A DNA stretch of 64,000 bases from Herbaspirillum aquaticum (GCF_002213425.1 NZ_NJGV01000006.1:186001-250000), one strand, 5' to 3'; positions 40,589 through 50,189 are shown, numbered from the stretch's first letter. Notes: a model not told the origin generated them from the letters alone. Translations and numbers: made by a program.

Positions 40589-41917
40589 ATGACTGACTCC
40601 GATGGCATGCTGGCCTTGAACTCTTTCAGCCCGCAATCTGTCAACACCACCGCCCCCGCGACGCGCGCCCTGATCGAGCGCAGGCGCAATACCTTTGGTG
40701 ATGGCGTCCCTTTGTTCTATCGCGACCCCGTGCATTTCGTCAGCGCCTCCGGCGTGTGGTTGCGTGATCGGGATGGTCTCGAATACCTCGACGCTTACAA
40801 TAACGTCCCCTCGGTAGGCCATTGCCATCCCCATGTGGTCGAAGCAGTGTCCAAGCAGGCGGCCACCCTCAACACACACACGCGATATCTCTCCGATGTG
40901 GTCACGTCCTATGCGGAACGACTGCTCGGCACCTTCCCGCGCGGACTCTCAAAGGTACTCTTCACGAGCAGCGGTACAGAAAGCGTCGACCTCGCCATGC
41001 GCCTAGCTCGCCTCTACACGGGCGGCAGCGGCTTCATCGTGACGCGCTTCGCCTATCACGGCCACTCGACTGCCGTGGCCGAGATCACGCCGGCATTCGG
41101 CCCGGGTGTTCCTATTGGCATCAATGTGCGTCTGGTCGATGCACCAGACGGATATCGGCAGGATGCGCCTGTTGGCATCAAATTCGCACAGGACGTGGCT
41201 GCGGCCATAGCTGACATGGAGCGCCACGGCATCAAGTTCGCAGGGCTCATTCTCGATACCGTATGCTCCAGTGATGGCCTGTTTGTCGACCCGCCAGGCT
41301 TCCTCCAGGACGTCGTTGCAACTGTAAAAAGGGCCGGGGGTGTCTTCGTTGCCGACGAAGTGCAGCCAGGGTTCGGTAGAACTGGGGAAGGCATGTGGGG
41401 CTTTGAACGCCACAGAATTCTCCCCGACATCGTCGTGATGGGAAAGCCCATGGGCAATGGCATGCCAATCGCTGCCACCGTGACAACTGCAGACATCATG
41501 CAGGCTTTCACCGACCGTTCGGGATATTTCAATACCTTCGGTGGAAACACCGTTTGCTGCGCAGCTGCATCAGCTGTTCTGGACGTAATTGAATCGGAGG
41601 GCCTGATTAGCAACGCCAAGGAAACGGGGGCGCATCTTAAGCGTGGGCTGGAGCAGTTGAAAGCACAGCATCAATCCATTGGTGACATCCGCGCAATTGG
41701 CCTCTACGCCGCCGTTGAGTTTGTGCAGCCTGGTACCAAAAATGGCGATACCGAAATGGCGCTCGATGTCGTCAATGAGCTGAGAAGGAGACGTGTCTTG
41801 ATAAGCACCTGCGGCCCCCAAGGTAATATTTTGAAGATCCGACCGCCACTTCAATTCTCCTCCGAGAACTGCGACACACTAGTCACCGCAATCGACGAAA
41901 TTCTTCGGATTCGCTGA
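40589..41917 (+). CDS. Class III PLP enzyme, ETNPPL/PHYKPL-like candidate phospho-lyase
   Basis: Starting at MTDSDGMLALNSFSP (GGAG five bases upstream) the protein has 442 residues and is much closer in pattern to the animal phospho-lyases than to ordinary omega-transaminases. Examples are NNVPSVGHCHPHVVEAV, AYHGHSTAVAEITP, GGVFVADEVQPGFGRTGEG and VVMGKPMGNGMPIA with catalytic Lys286, and ISTCGPQGNILKIRPPLQF near the end. ETNPPL and PHYKPL eliminate phosphate and ammonia from phosphoethanolamine or 5-phosphohydroxylysine. The divergent kinase supports that chemistry. A plain aminotransferase remains possible. Confidence 0.75.
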   Translation: MTDSDGMLALNSFSPQSVNTTAPATRALIERRRNTFGDGVPLFYRDPVHFVSASGVWLRDRDGLEYLDAYNNVPSVGHCHPHVVEAVSKQAATLNTHTRYLSDVVTSYAERLLGTFPRGLSKVLFTSSGTESVDLAMRLARLYTGGSGFIVTRFAYHGHSTAVAEITPAFGPGVPIGINVRLVDAPDGYRQDAPVGIKFAQDVAAAIADMERHGIKFAGLILDTVCSSDGLFVDPPGFLQDVVATVKRAGGVFVADEVQPGFGRTGEGMWGFERHRILPDIVVMGKPMGNGMPIAATVTTADIMQAFTDRSGYFNTFGGNTVCCAAASAVLDVIESEGLISNAKETGAHLKRGLEQLKAQHQSIGDIRAIGLYAAVEFVQPGTKNGDTEMALDVVNELRRRRVLISTCGPQGNILKIRPPLQFSSENCDTLVTAIDEILRIR

Positions 41918-42174
41918 ATCGATAGTTGCTCCGGGCGAGGCGTGTATGTGACCCGTCCCTTGACCGAGGGGGCTCAACTGTGTCGGTAATTTGTAGCCCG
42001 TTAAGCACTAACCCGGTAGTCGACCACTCACCGCCGTCGCATCACCGATGTATGGTTGTTGTCTGGATTGTCTTTGCGCAGATCAGGGACTAGCATGGAA
42101 CGCACCGTGGGGTACACCCATCCATCTGACTGAGCAGGCGATTGCCTCCGCCAGCGCACGACAAGGAGAATCGA

Positions 42175-42897
42175 TTGGCCAACTTTTTACTGGTTCATGG
42201 CGCTTGGCAAGGCAAGTGGATCTGGTCCGCCGTCAGTGCCGGATTGACCATGCGCGGGCATGAGGTGCATGCGATAGACATGCCGGGAAGTGGCGAAGAC
42301 ACTACGCCCTTTGGCGAGGTGACCCTGGAAAGATACGCCGACGCCATCCGCAAGGCCATCGTGTCCATAGGCAAACGCGTGACGCTGGTCGGCCATAGCC
42401 TGGGCGGCATTGCCGTGGCCGCTGCAGCGGAGAAAAATGCGCAGGACGTGGCGCGCATCATCTACTTGGGTGGCTATGTTCCGAGCGACGGTGAATCGAT
42501 CGATTCATTGTCGGACGTCGTGCTCGACAAGGAGGCGGTCATCCTGGGCATGCAGGACCATCATCAGGTCGTCGATACGCAAGCCGACAAGCGGGTGACC
42601 AGGTTCATGCACGATGCGCCCCATGCCATTGCCGCGTGGGCCGCGCCCCAGTTCCGCACCCAGGCTGTTGCACCCATCATCAGTCCGGTGCAACTGACCG
42701 AAGAACGCTATGGAAAGCTGCCCAAGAGTTACGTCGTCTGCACCAAGGATCGCGTACTGGATCCGGTGCTGCAGCGGGTCATGGCCGCCCGTGCCGGCTG
42801 CAGCCGGGTAAAGGAAATCGATAGCGGGCATTCGCCATTTCTCTCCCGGCCGACTGAGACGGCGGAGACGCTGCATCGGCTGGTGACGGAGTTATAA
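42175..42897 (+). CDS. Alpha/beta hydrolase, EstC/methylesterase-like
   Basis: The start is TTG at 42175, preceded by AAGGAG at six bases; the product begins (M)ANFLLVHGAWQGKWIW, the usual N-terminus of this family. An upstream ATG at 42142 has no ribosome site. The nucleophile motif is GHSLGG and the terminal His lies in IDSGHSPFLSRP. Plant methylesterases and bacterial EstC-like esterases share this pattern. The 240-residue length is normal. Substrate unknown; a LysR gene lies about 530 bp downstream. Confidence 0.8.
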   Translation: MANFLLVHGAWQGKWIWSAVSAGLTMRGHEVHAIDMPGSGEDTTPFGEVTLERYADAIRKAIVSIGKRVTLVGHSLGGIAVAAAAEKNAQDVARIIYLGGYVPSDGESIDSLSDVVLDKEAVILGMQDHHQVVDTQADKRVTRFMHDAPHAIAAWAAPQFRTQAVAPIISPVQLTEERYGKLPKSYVVCTKDRVLDPVLQRVMAARAGCSRVKEIDSGHSPFLSRPTETAETLHRLVTEL

Positions 42898-43428
42898 CGG
42901 CTCTTGAAGCGGTGGGTGGGCCGTTCCGGGAATGCGGGCTTTATCGAATGCAACGGAAATGAAGCTCCCTTGGATGCCGGCGATGGATTGCGTTACTCCT
43001 TGGCTGTAGTCAGGAATCAGCTAGCCTGCAATCGTGTCGATGGAAATTTCCTTGAGCCGTACCTTGATCCCCGCATATTTCGGTTGGAATGCCGCCAAGG
43101 GCAGACCCGCTTCGCCGGTGAATTTGCGTCCGGAGTTGCCCCATGTTCCGACCACAATCCTGGTTACCACAGCGGGTGGGAAAGCGGAGTGATGGAGGTG
43201 GCCCTACTTGGAATCATTCGACGCGGAGGCAGCGACTTTACCGGACACAACGCATCTCACGCCCGTTGATGCAATGGTTTCTGGTAACGCAAGTGACTAT
43301 CTCACCCGCTCCCCATCGCTTCCTGCCAAACAGGAAACAAGCCCCAATCTCCGCTTCATCTCATCTGCTCACCAGACAACATCCCGCGCTATAGTCGAGC
43401 CTGCCCCTTCGACCACTCCAGCGCAAAG
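42898..43428. other. Long intergenic region with a possible gene remnant
   Basis: On the minus strand an open frame from 43203 to the TAG at 43021 ends RLKEISIDTIAG and includes VTRIVVGTWGNSGRKFTGEA. It looks like the C-terminus of a protein but is closed upstream by a TAG at 43206-43204 and has no good start. It may be a decayed gene fragment. Apart from that I see only possible LysR promoter sequence near 43400. Confidence 0.35.
43021..43203 (-). pseudogene. Possible C-terminal gene fragment
   Basis: The 60-codon frame has coding-like composition (TGEAGLPLAAFQPKYAGIKV) but is limited by an in-frame stop upstream. No family was recognised. Confidence 0.3.
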
Positions 43429-44367
43429 ATGAAAAACAATGCCATGGATTACCTGCCCCGCATGGTGATCTTCTCCCGCGTCGTCGAGCTGGGCGCCTTC
43501 TCCAAGGCGGCTCGCGAACTCGGGCTGACCTCCTCGTCGGTGAGCCAGCACATCAGCGCGCTCGAAAGCATCCTCGGCACCACCCTGCTGCACCGGACCA
43601 CCCGCAAGCTCAGCCTGACCGAAGCCGGGCAGGGCTTCTATGCCCATTGCGCGCGCATCGTCGCGCTGGCCAACGAGGCCCGCGATGTCACCGAGAGCCT
43701 GCATACCGAACTGGTGGGAGAGCTGCGCATTGCCGCTTCCAGCTTCATGGCACCCGAATACCTGGTGCCAGCCCTGGATGATTTCATTCGCAATCATCCA
43801 CAGTTGCGCATCAGCATCGATGTCTGCGATCACAACGTCGACCTCATGGACAAGAGCGTCGACCTGGCCCTGCGCGTAGGCCGCGCACCCGGTCCGGGAG
43901 ATATCCCGCTGGCCCGGATGGAGGCTGTACTGTGCGCGGCGCCGTCTTATCTCCAGGCCCACCCGCCGATCCGCCGACCCGAGGACATGCTCCATCACCA
44001 GTTGCTCTTCTTCAGCCCGCACGGGCCGGGTGCATCTGTAGAGCTGACCCTGCGCAACCGCGCCGGGCAGTGCGCGCAGCTGCGGCTGACGCCGCGCATC
44101 ACGGCCAACCATGCGCGCTCATTGCGGCAGCTGGCCGTGCAGGGACATGGCCTGGGCCGCTTCCTGCGCAGTAAGGTGCAAGATGATCTTAAGTCCGGAC
44201 GCCTGGTGGAAGTCTTGCCGGACTGGTCGCTGGAGGGCTATTGCGCCTTCATCACCACCCGCCACCGCGACCCCGTGCCCGCCAAGATCCTGGCCTGCAT
44301 CGCCCAGATCCGGGACTATTTCGCGCGCCGGCATCCGCAGCAGCATGAGGATGTTTCTGCTCAGTAA
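43429..44367 (+). CDS. LysR-family regulator (CrgA-like)
   Basis: The N-terminal winged helix (MVIFSRVVELGAFSKAAREL, then LTSSSVSQHISALESILGTT and RTTRKLSLTEAGQGFY) is of the CrgA/AaeR-like LysR group. The effector domain (residues about 95-300) has ELRIAASSFMAPEYLVPALD and an ending of IRDYFARRHPQ. The target genes are unknown; candidates are the upstream esterase or the HglS operon downstream. The start at 43429 gives MKNNAMDYLPRM, and an internal ATG at 43444 is an alternative. Confidence 0.85.
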   Translation: MKNNAMDYLPRMVIFSRVVELGAFSKAARELGLTSSSVSQHISALESILGTTLLHRTTRKLSLTEAGQGFYAHCARIVALANEARDVTESLHTELVGELRIAASSFMAPEYLVPALDDFIRNHPQLRISIDVCDHNVDLMDKSVDLALRVGRAPGPGDIPLARMEAVLCAAPSYLQAHPPIRRPEDMLHHQLLFFSPHGPGASVELTLRNRAGQCAQLRLTPRITANHARSLRQLAVQGHGLGRFLRSKVQDDLKSGRLVEVLPDWSLEGYCAFITTRHRDPVPAKILACIAQIRDYFARRHPQQHEDVSAQ

Positions 44368-44810
44368 GGATTTTGCGGCTTGTGCATTGTTCAATTTGAT
44401 TAACGAGATCGTTCGCCAAACGACGGCTAATCAAATGGCCTTGCTTGTAATACAGTGATTCCTGCCGTTCCCTGCCGGTAATGTGTCGGGGGGCACTGCG
44501 GGCAACCAGCTCGCGCCGGCGTTGTGTCACTGCGGAGGGGGTGTTCGGTGACGCAGCACTGCAAAGGGGAGGGGGCGATGCCGACAATCGCAGGATGCAC
44601 CCGACTCCCCTTTCAGGGACGGCCGTCAATGGACAGGTCAGGCATCTGCTCGGCATCGTGATCGACATTGGCATCTGCGCTTCTTGGCGGGCTGGCTCCG
44701 GCCTTGCATGAGAAAAAGGCATTGAAGCCCCAGAATTTATCGTTTTATCCGGACCCCGCGCTGCCCTTACCATGAGGCTATCTCATAGTCACCCGGTCAA
44801 AGGCACGCAA
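44368..44810. other. Intergenic region with an inverted repeat
   Basis: TTTGATTA at 44395-44402 and TAATCAAA at 44428-44435 form an 8-bp inverted repeat 25 bases apart, perhaps a regulator site or the LysR transcript end. TTGAAG near 44723 with an AT-rich segment downstream might be the hglS promoter, but the -10 is weak. No gene was recognised. Confidence 0.35.
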
Positions 44811-45884
44811 ATGACGATCTCCGCGCAGCACAGCAATCTCCATCAACTCCTGCTTTCCCACTACGGCGACGAGGCCCTGGTGCAGCGCCAGTTCGCGCGC
44901 CTGGAAGTCCCTGCCTCGACCCTGCGTCCGGCCGCCGCCGAGGTGTCGCGCCTGGAACTGGCGCAGGCCCTGAACATGCTGCTCTTCGAAGGCCTGCTGC
45001 AACAGGTCGCCACCGGCCGTGACTACGTGGCCGATGCCGAGCGCGAGGGCGTGAAGATCTGCTTCGACCACGGCGCCGTGCGTACCGTGCGCCTGGGCCG
45101 CGAGCGCAGCTTCCCCGATGGCGAGACGCTCTTCACCAGCGTGCTGCTGCCGCTGGGCTACCAGCAGACCGGTACCTACCCGCTGGCGCGCATCAAGATG
45201 ACCGGCCGCGTCTATACCCACATCGACGACGCCGAACAGATCGCCCAGTTCTTCGTGAGCGAACTGCATCCGGAACAGTTCTCGCCCCAGTTCCAGCAGA
45301 CCGTGGACGCCGTGCTGGCCACCTCGCGCAATCCGCTCTCCGATGAGGTGCTGGCCCTGCTGGCCAAGCTCTCCGCACAAGGCAAGCTGGGCATGGACGA
45401 GGCCAAGCGCCTGCTGCCCGCGATGCTCAAGTGCTTCGCCCGCCATCACGACCTGCCGACCCTGGCGCAATACGAAACGCTCAAGGCCGAATCCGCCGAG
45501 ATGGCCTGGATCTCCACCGAAGGCAATGCCTTCAATCACGCGACCGACCGTGTCTCCGACGTGGTCGCCACCGCCGAACGCCAGCGCCAGCTGGGCCGTC
45601 CCATCAAGGACCAGGTGGAAGTCTCGCGCAATGGCCGCGTGCGCCAGACCGCCTTCCGTGCGGTCAAGGTCGATTACCAGCTGCAGGGTGAGGATGGCCA
45701 GCCCGTTGCCGTCACCCTGCCGGGTTCCTTCTACGAATTCATCTCGCGTGACTATTTCGCCGACGAGGCCGGCCAGCGCAAGCTGGACCTGACGTTCGAC
45801 AGCGGCAATGCGCAAGGCATCTTCAAGATGACCGAGGCGGTGGCCCCCGGTGCGGCCAGCGACGAGGCGGCCAGTGTCTGTTGA
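44811..45884 (+). CDS. hglS: 2-oxoadipate dioxygenase/decarboxylase (DUF1338, HglS type)
   Basis: The protein is a DUF1338/YdcJ-type Fe(II) enzyme. The metal ligands correspond to His87 (FDHGAVRTV, with substrate-binding Arg91), His243 (NAFNHATDRV) and Glu309 (GSFYEFISRD); their spacing agrees closely with His70, His226 and Glu294 of Pseudomonas putida HglS. HglS turns 2-oxoadipate into D-2-hydroxyglutarate in lysine catabolism. AAAGG lies upstream of the ATG at 44811; an in-frame ATG at 44772 is an alternative. The gene overlaps the D-2-hydroxyglutarate dehydrogenase-like gene, whose product would use the HglS product. Confidence 0.86.
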   Translation: MTISAQHSNLHQLLLSHYGDEALVQRQFARLEVPASTLRPAAAEVSRLELAQALNMLLFEGLLQQVATGRDYVADAEREGVKICFDHGAVRTVRLGRERSFPDGETLFTSVLLPLGYQQTGTYPLARIKMTGRVYTHIDDAEQIAQFFVSELHPEQFSPQFQQTVDAVLATSRNPLSDEVLALLAKLSAQGKLGMDEAKRLLPAMLKCFARHHDLPTLAQYETLKAESAEMAWISTEGNAFNHATDRVSDVVATAERQRQLGRPIKDQVEVSRNGRVRQTAFRAVKVDYQLQGEDGQPVAVTLPGSFYEFISRDYFADEAGQRKLDLTFDSGNAQGIFKMTEAVAPGAASDEAASVC

Positions 45885-47280
45885 CGCCGCGCTGGCGCGC
45901 CTGCAGGACCTGCTGGGCAACGCCGGCCTGATCACCTCTGCGCCCGAGCGTCAGCCCTATGAGCACGGCCCGCGCTATGGGGCCGGACAGGCGCTGTGCG
46001 TGGCGCGTCCGGCCAATGTGGCCGAAGCCGCCGAGCTCATGCGCCTGTGCGCCGCCGAAAAACTCCGGCTGATCCCGCAGGGCGCCAACACCGGCCTGGT
46101 CGGTGCGGCTTCGCCAGATAGTTCGGGTTTGCAACTTATCCTCAGCATGGAGCGCATCAAGGGCGTGATCGATATCGATCCGGTCGATGGCGTGATCCAG
46201 GCCTGGGCCGGCACCCGCCTGTCGGACCTGAACCAGGCGCTGGCCCCGCACGGGCTGTGCTTCCCCATCGACCTGGGGGCCGATCCCTCGGTGGGCGGCA
46301 TGCTGGCCGCCAACACCGGTGGCGCGCGCCTGATCCGCTATGGCGATGTGCGCCACAACACGCTGGGCCTGCAAGCACTGCTCATGCAGCCGCCCGGTGA
46401 ATTGCTGAAGATGGGCAACCGCCTGCACAAGAACAATACCGGCCCGGACTGGAAACAGCTCTTCATCGGCACGGCCGGCAGCTACGGCATCGTCACGCAA
46501 GCAGTGCTGCGCGCGCATCCATTGCCGCGCCAGCGCGCCACCGCCTTGATCGTGCCGTCCTCGCTGGAAGCGGGTTTGCGCTTGCTGCAGGATGCCCAGG
46601 CGCAGTTCGCCGACTTCCTCACGGCCTTCGAAGGCATCTCGCGCAATGCGCTGGCGTCCGTCTTGCGCCACCTGCCGCAGGTGAGCGCACCCTTTGATCC
46701 ATTACCGGACTATGCCTTGCTGGTGGAGCTGAGTTCGTCGTCGGCAGCCAGCGAGCACTTCGATCTCGACAAGCTCTTCATGGCCTGGCTGGAACGCCAC
46801 TTCGACGACGCCATCGTCGATGCCGTGGTCGACAAGCCCGAGACGCTGTGGCGCCTGCGCCATGCCATCAGCGACAGCGTCAAGCAGGAAGGCAAGATCG
46901 TCGCCTTCGACATCTCCGTCTCGCGCTCGCGCATGCCGGCCTTCCGCGCCGAGGCACTGGCCCTGGTGGAACGGGACTTCGCCGGTGCCGAAGTGTTCGA
47001 CTTCGGCCACTGGGGCGATGGGGGCGTGCACTTCAACCTGGCCATCCCGCCAGCGCAGCAGCCGCAGTTCCCGCCGGAGCGCATCGAGGCCCTGCGCACG
47101 GCGCTCTATGACTTGGTTGCAAAACCTTACCAAGGCAGTTTCAGTGCCGAGCACGGCATCGGTCCCTTCAACCAGCATTACTACCAGCGCTACACGCAAC
47201 CCGAGCAACGCGCGCTGGCCGGCCGCGTGCAAGCCGTGTTCGATCCGCACTGCCTGCTGGGCAATACGCGCTTCACATGA
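45874..47280 (+). CDS. FAD-linked D-2-hydroxyglutarate dehydrogenase-like oxidoreductase
   Basis: A GTG at 45874 (SVDAALARLQDLLG) overlaps hglS by 11 bases; an upstream GTG at 45850 is less likely. The PCMH-type FAD domain includes LIPQGANTGLVGAASPDSSG and GADPSVGGMLAANTGGARLI, and the C-terminal FAD-oxidase domain includes FGHWGDGGVHFNLAIPP and SFSAEHGIGPFNQHYY. It is in the D2HGDH/GlcD/D-lactate family, without an Fe-S domain. Overlap with hglS strongly suggests D-2-hydroxyglutarate as substrate, giving 2-oxoglutarate. Confidence 0.83.
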   Translation: MSVDAALARLQDLLGNAGLITSAPERQPYEHGPRYGAGQALCVARPANVAEAAELMRLCAAEKLRLIPQGANTGLVGAASPDSSGLQLILSMERIKGVIDIDPVDGVIQAWAGTRLSDLNQALAPHGLCFPIDLGADPSVGGMLAANTGGARLIRYGDVRHNTLGLQALLMQPPGELLKMGNRLHKNNTGPDWKQLFIGTAGSYGIVTQAVLRAHPLPRQRATALIVPSSLEAGLRLLQDAQAQFADFLTAFEGISRNALASVLRHLPQVSAPFDPLPDYALLVELSSSSAASEHFDLDKLFMAWLERHFDDAIVDAVVDKPETLWRLRHAISDSVKQEGKIVAFDISVSRSRMPAFRAEALALVERDFAGAEVFDFGHWGDGGVHFNLAIPPAQQPQFPPERIEALRTALYDLVAKPYQGSFSAEHGIGPFNQHYYQRYTQPEQRALAGRVQAVFDPHCLLGNTRFT

Positions 47281-47381
47281 CGGGCAACGTGCCGGGACGC
47301 TCTGGAGGGGAGGGCACGCCATTTGCTATAGTGCGGGCTCCTTCACCTCCTGCCCCGCCCTCAGCCAGCGGTCTTCGTCCC

Positions 47382-48266
47382 ATGCGCCGTTTCATCCCGT
47401 CAACGTCCTGCCTGATTGCCTTCGATACGTCGGCGCGGCACATGTCGTTCACCAAGGCGGCCAATGAATTGCACATGACGCAGGGCGCGGTGAGCCGCCA
47501 GGTGGCGATCCTGGAGGAGTACCTCAACGTCAAGCTGTTCGAGCGCATCAACCGCCGCCTGATCCTCACCGAAGCCGGCCGCGACTATGCCGCCCAGGTC
47601 TCCACCATCTTGAAGCAGATCGAGATGGCGACCTTCCAGGTCATGACCTACAACAGCCTGGCCAGTGTGCTCAACCTGGCGATCCTGCCGACCTTCGGCG
47701 TGAAGTGGCTGATCCCGCGCCTGGCCAAGTTCGCTGCCGCCTATCCCGATGTGCTGCTGAACCTGAGCACCGAAGTGCTGCCCTTCGATTTCAATACGCG
47801 CCAGGTCGATGCCGCCATCCACTTCGGCGAACCCGACTGGCCCGATACCGTGATGGTGCGCTTGATGGGCGAGGAAGTGGTGCCGGTGTGCAGCAAGGCA
47901 CTGGCCGAGGGCCTGGGCTCGGTAGGGGATTTGGCCAACGTCACGCTGCTCCAGCACACCACGCGTCCGCAGGCCTGGCAGGACTGGTTCCGCCATGTCG
48001 GCGTGGATTGCCCCAATGCCTTGTCGGGCCCGCGTTTCGAGCAGCTGGCCATGGTCATCCAGGCCGCTGTTGCCGGCATGGGCGTGGCGCTCATGCCCAA
48101 GTTCATGGTCGAGACCGAGATCAGCCTGGGGCAGTTGCACGTGCCGTTCCCGCTGGCGGTCAAGAGCCCGCAATCCTATTACCTGGTCTATCCCGAAAAG
48201 AACGCCGGCAAGGCCGCCATCCTCAAGTTCCGCGAGTGGATCCTGGGCGAAGCGCAGGGCGGCTGA
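47382..48266 (+). CDS. LysR-family regulator (GcvA-like)
   Basis: The start MRRFIPSTSCLIAFDTSARH is typical of GcvA-like LysR proteins; the in-frame start at 47277 is an unlikely extension. The winged helix reads HMSFTKAANELHMTQGAVSR then LNVKLFERINRRLILTEAG. The effector domain has FGVKWLIPRLAKFAAAYPDV and VDAAIHFGEPDWPD. It sits between the hglS operon and the aldehyde dehydrogenase gene and is the most likely regulator of the pathway, with 2-aminoadipate or 2-oxoadipate as plausible effector (inference). Confidence 0.86.
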   Translation: MRRFIPSTSCLIAFDTSARHMSFTKAANELHMTQGAVSRQVAILEEYLNVKLFERINRRLILTEAGRDYAAQVSTILKQIEMATFQVMTYNSLASVLNLAILPTFGVKWLIPRLAKFAAAYPDVLLNLSTEVLPFDFNTRQVDAAIHFGEPDWPDTVMVRLMGEEVVPVCSKALAEGLGSVGDLANVTLLQHTTRPQAWQDWFRHVGVDCPNALSGPRFEQLAMVIQAAVAGMGVALMPKFMVETEISLGQLHVPFPLAVKSPQSYYLVYPEKNAGKAAILKFREWILGEAQGG

Positions 48267-48625
48267 GGTCTTCCATCGCGCTGCATCGATTCGGTGCGGC
48301 GATTTCCCATGCTGACAAAAACTCATGGCCACGCGGTTTTGCGTCGTGCGCGCATGCAGCCCGCTGCGTGCCATGCCTGCCTTGCAGGCAGCCGCCGGGG
48401 CGGCCCCGGCACTGCGGCGGGAAGCGCCGTGGCGCGGGGGCTTGCGGCCGATATGAAGTGATGCGCTGCACCATCCTCGCGCATCCTCGCGCATTCTCGC
48501 GCGCCAGGGCAGTGCATTCCAAAAACTCATGATGTGGTGAAATTTTTTGGTTTTAACAAGTAGGGCGGCTGTCCTTATACTCCATCGTTCCAGACCCATC
48601 CCACTCCACTTTTCAAGGGAACCCC
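48267..48625. other. Intergenic region before the aldehyde dehydrogenase
   Basis: AAAAACTCATG occurs twice (near 48314 and 48523). Between them are GC-rich hairpins such as GCCTGC-CTT-GCAGGC and three CGCGCAT(C/T)CTCG-like direct repeats (about 48475-48505). The 3' part holds the promoter at 48553. No gene was recognised. Confidence 0.4.
48553..48581 (+). promoter_or_regulatory. Sigma-70 promoter of the aldehyde dehydrogenase gene
   Basis: TTAACA (48553-48558) and TATACT (48576-48581) are separated by exactly 17 bases. The predicted start near 48588 leaves a leader of about 38 bases to the ATG. Confidence 0.7.
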
Positions 48626-50140
48626 ATGTCTTCTCCACGCATCTTCTCCACCCTGGGTGCCGACTTCTCGGCCTACGCCGGCAACGATCTGGTGATCCGT
48701 TCGCCGCGCGATGGCGAGGTCATCGCGCAACTCAAGGCGCAGACGCCGGCTGACGCTGAAGCGGCCATCGCCGGCGCGCAACAGGCCTTCCTGGCCTGGC
48801 GCGAAGTGCCGGCGCCGGTACGCGGCGAACTGGTGCGCGTGCTGGGCGAAGTGCTGCGCGAGCATCGCGACGAACTCGGTGCCCTGGTCACCCAGGAAGC
48901 CGGCAAGATCCTCTCCGAAGGTTTGGGCGAGGTGCAGGAAATGATCGATATCTGCGACTTCGCCGTGGGCCTGTCGCGCCAGCTGCATGGCCTGACCATC
49001 GCCTCCGAACGTCCCGGCCACCGCATGATGGAAACCTGGCATCCGCTGGGCGTGGTCGGCGTGATCACCGCCTTCAACTTCCCGGTCGCCGTGTGGGCCT
49101 GGAACGCCGCGCTGGCGCTGGTATGCGGCAATGCCGTGGTGTGGAAGCCTTCCGAAAAGACGCCGGTCACCGCACTGGCCGTGCAAGCCCTGTTCGCCAA
49201 GGCCGTGGCACGTTTCTCGGCACAGCGTCCGAACCTGGTGCCGTCACAACTGTGCGGCCTGTTGATTGGCGGTGCCGACCTGGGCGAGACCCTCTCGCGT
49301 TCGGCCGCCGTGCCGCTGGTGAGCGCCACCGGCAGCGTGCGCATGGGCCGCAAGGTCGCCACCGTGGTGGCAGAACGCCTGGGCCGCAGCCTCCTGGAAC
49401 TGGGCGGCAACAATGCCATGATCGTGGCCCCCTCGGCCGACCTGAACCTGGCGCTGCGCGCCATCACCTTCTCGGCCGTGGGTACCGCCGGCCAGCGCTG
49501 CACCAGCCTGCGCCGCCTGTTCGTCCATAGCAGCATCCACGACCAGGTGGTGGCGCAGATCAAGCGCATCTATGCCAGCGTGAAGGTCGGTGATCCGCTG
49601 CAGGGCGATACCCTGGTTGGCCCGCTGATCGACCAGGCCGCTTTCGATGCCATGCAGGCTGCGCTGTCGCAAGCCCGTGCGCAGGGCGGCGAAGTCACCG
49701 GTGGCGAACGCGTGGACGTGATGGGCCAGCAATCCTGGTATGTGCGTCCGGCGGTCGTGACCATGCCCGGCCAGACCGCGATCATGCACCACGAGACCTT
49801 CGCGCCCATCCTCTACATCGTCAAGTACGACGAACTGGGCGAGGCCATCGCCATGAACAACGCCGTGCCGCAAGGCTTGTCTTCGGCCATCTTCACCAAT
49901 GACATGCGCGAGGCCGAACTGTTCGTCTCGGCAGTGGGCAGCGACTGTGGCCTGGCCAACGTCAACATCGGCACCAGCGGCGCCGAGATCGGCGGTGCCT
50001 TCGGCGGCGAAAAGGAAACCGGCGGGGGCCGCGAATCCGGTTCGGACGCCTGGAAGAACTACATGCGCCGCGCGACCAACACCATCAACTACAGCAAGAC
50101 CCTGCCGCTGGCGCAGGGCGTGAAGTTCGATATCGACTGA
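48626..50140 (+). CDS. amaB: 2-aminoadipate-6-semialdehyde dehydrogenase, antiquitin/AmaB type
   Basis: This 504-residue ALDH is of the ALDH7A1/antiquitin type. Catalytic residues are Glu258 in LLELGGNNAM and Cys292 in TAGQRCTSLRRLF. The C-terminal signature GTSGAEIGGAFGGEKETGGG then RESGSDAWKNYMRR is nearly that of antiquitin and the lysine-pathway AmaB. It oxidises L-2-aminoadipate-6-semialdehyde to 2-aminoadipate with NAD(P)+. An AAGGGA site precedes the ATG. The neighbouring aminotransferase, HglS and flavoprotein would carry the product on to 2-oxoglutarate. Confidence 0.9.
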   Translation: MSSPRIFSTLGADFSAYAGNDLVIRSPRDGEVIAQLKAQTPADAEAAIAGAQQAFLAWREVPAPVRGELVRVLGEVLREHRDELGALVTQEAGKILSEGLGEVQEMIDICDFAVGLSRQLHGLTIASERPGHRMMETWHPLGVVGVITAFNFPVAVWAWNAALALVCGNAVVWKPSEKTPVTALAVQALFAKAVARFSAQRPNLVPSQLCGLLIGGADLGETLSRSAAVPLVSATGSVRMGRKVATVVAERLGRSLLELGGNNAMIVAPSADLNLALRAITFSAVGTAGQRCTSLRRLFVHSSIHDQVVAQIKRIYASVKVGDPLQGDTLVGPLIDQAAFDAMQAALSQARAQGGEVTGGERVDVMGQQSWYVRPAVVTMPGQTAIMHHETFAPILYIVKYDELGEAIAMNNAVPQGLSSAIFTNDMREAELFVSAVGSDCGLANVNIGTSGAEIGGAFGGEKETGGGRESGSDAWKNYMRRATNTINYSKTLPLAQGVKFDID

Positions 50141-50189
50141 GCGACGGCCACGTCCAACCGCAATACCCCAAGTAAAAAGCAGCACCGTT

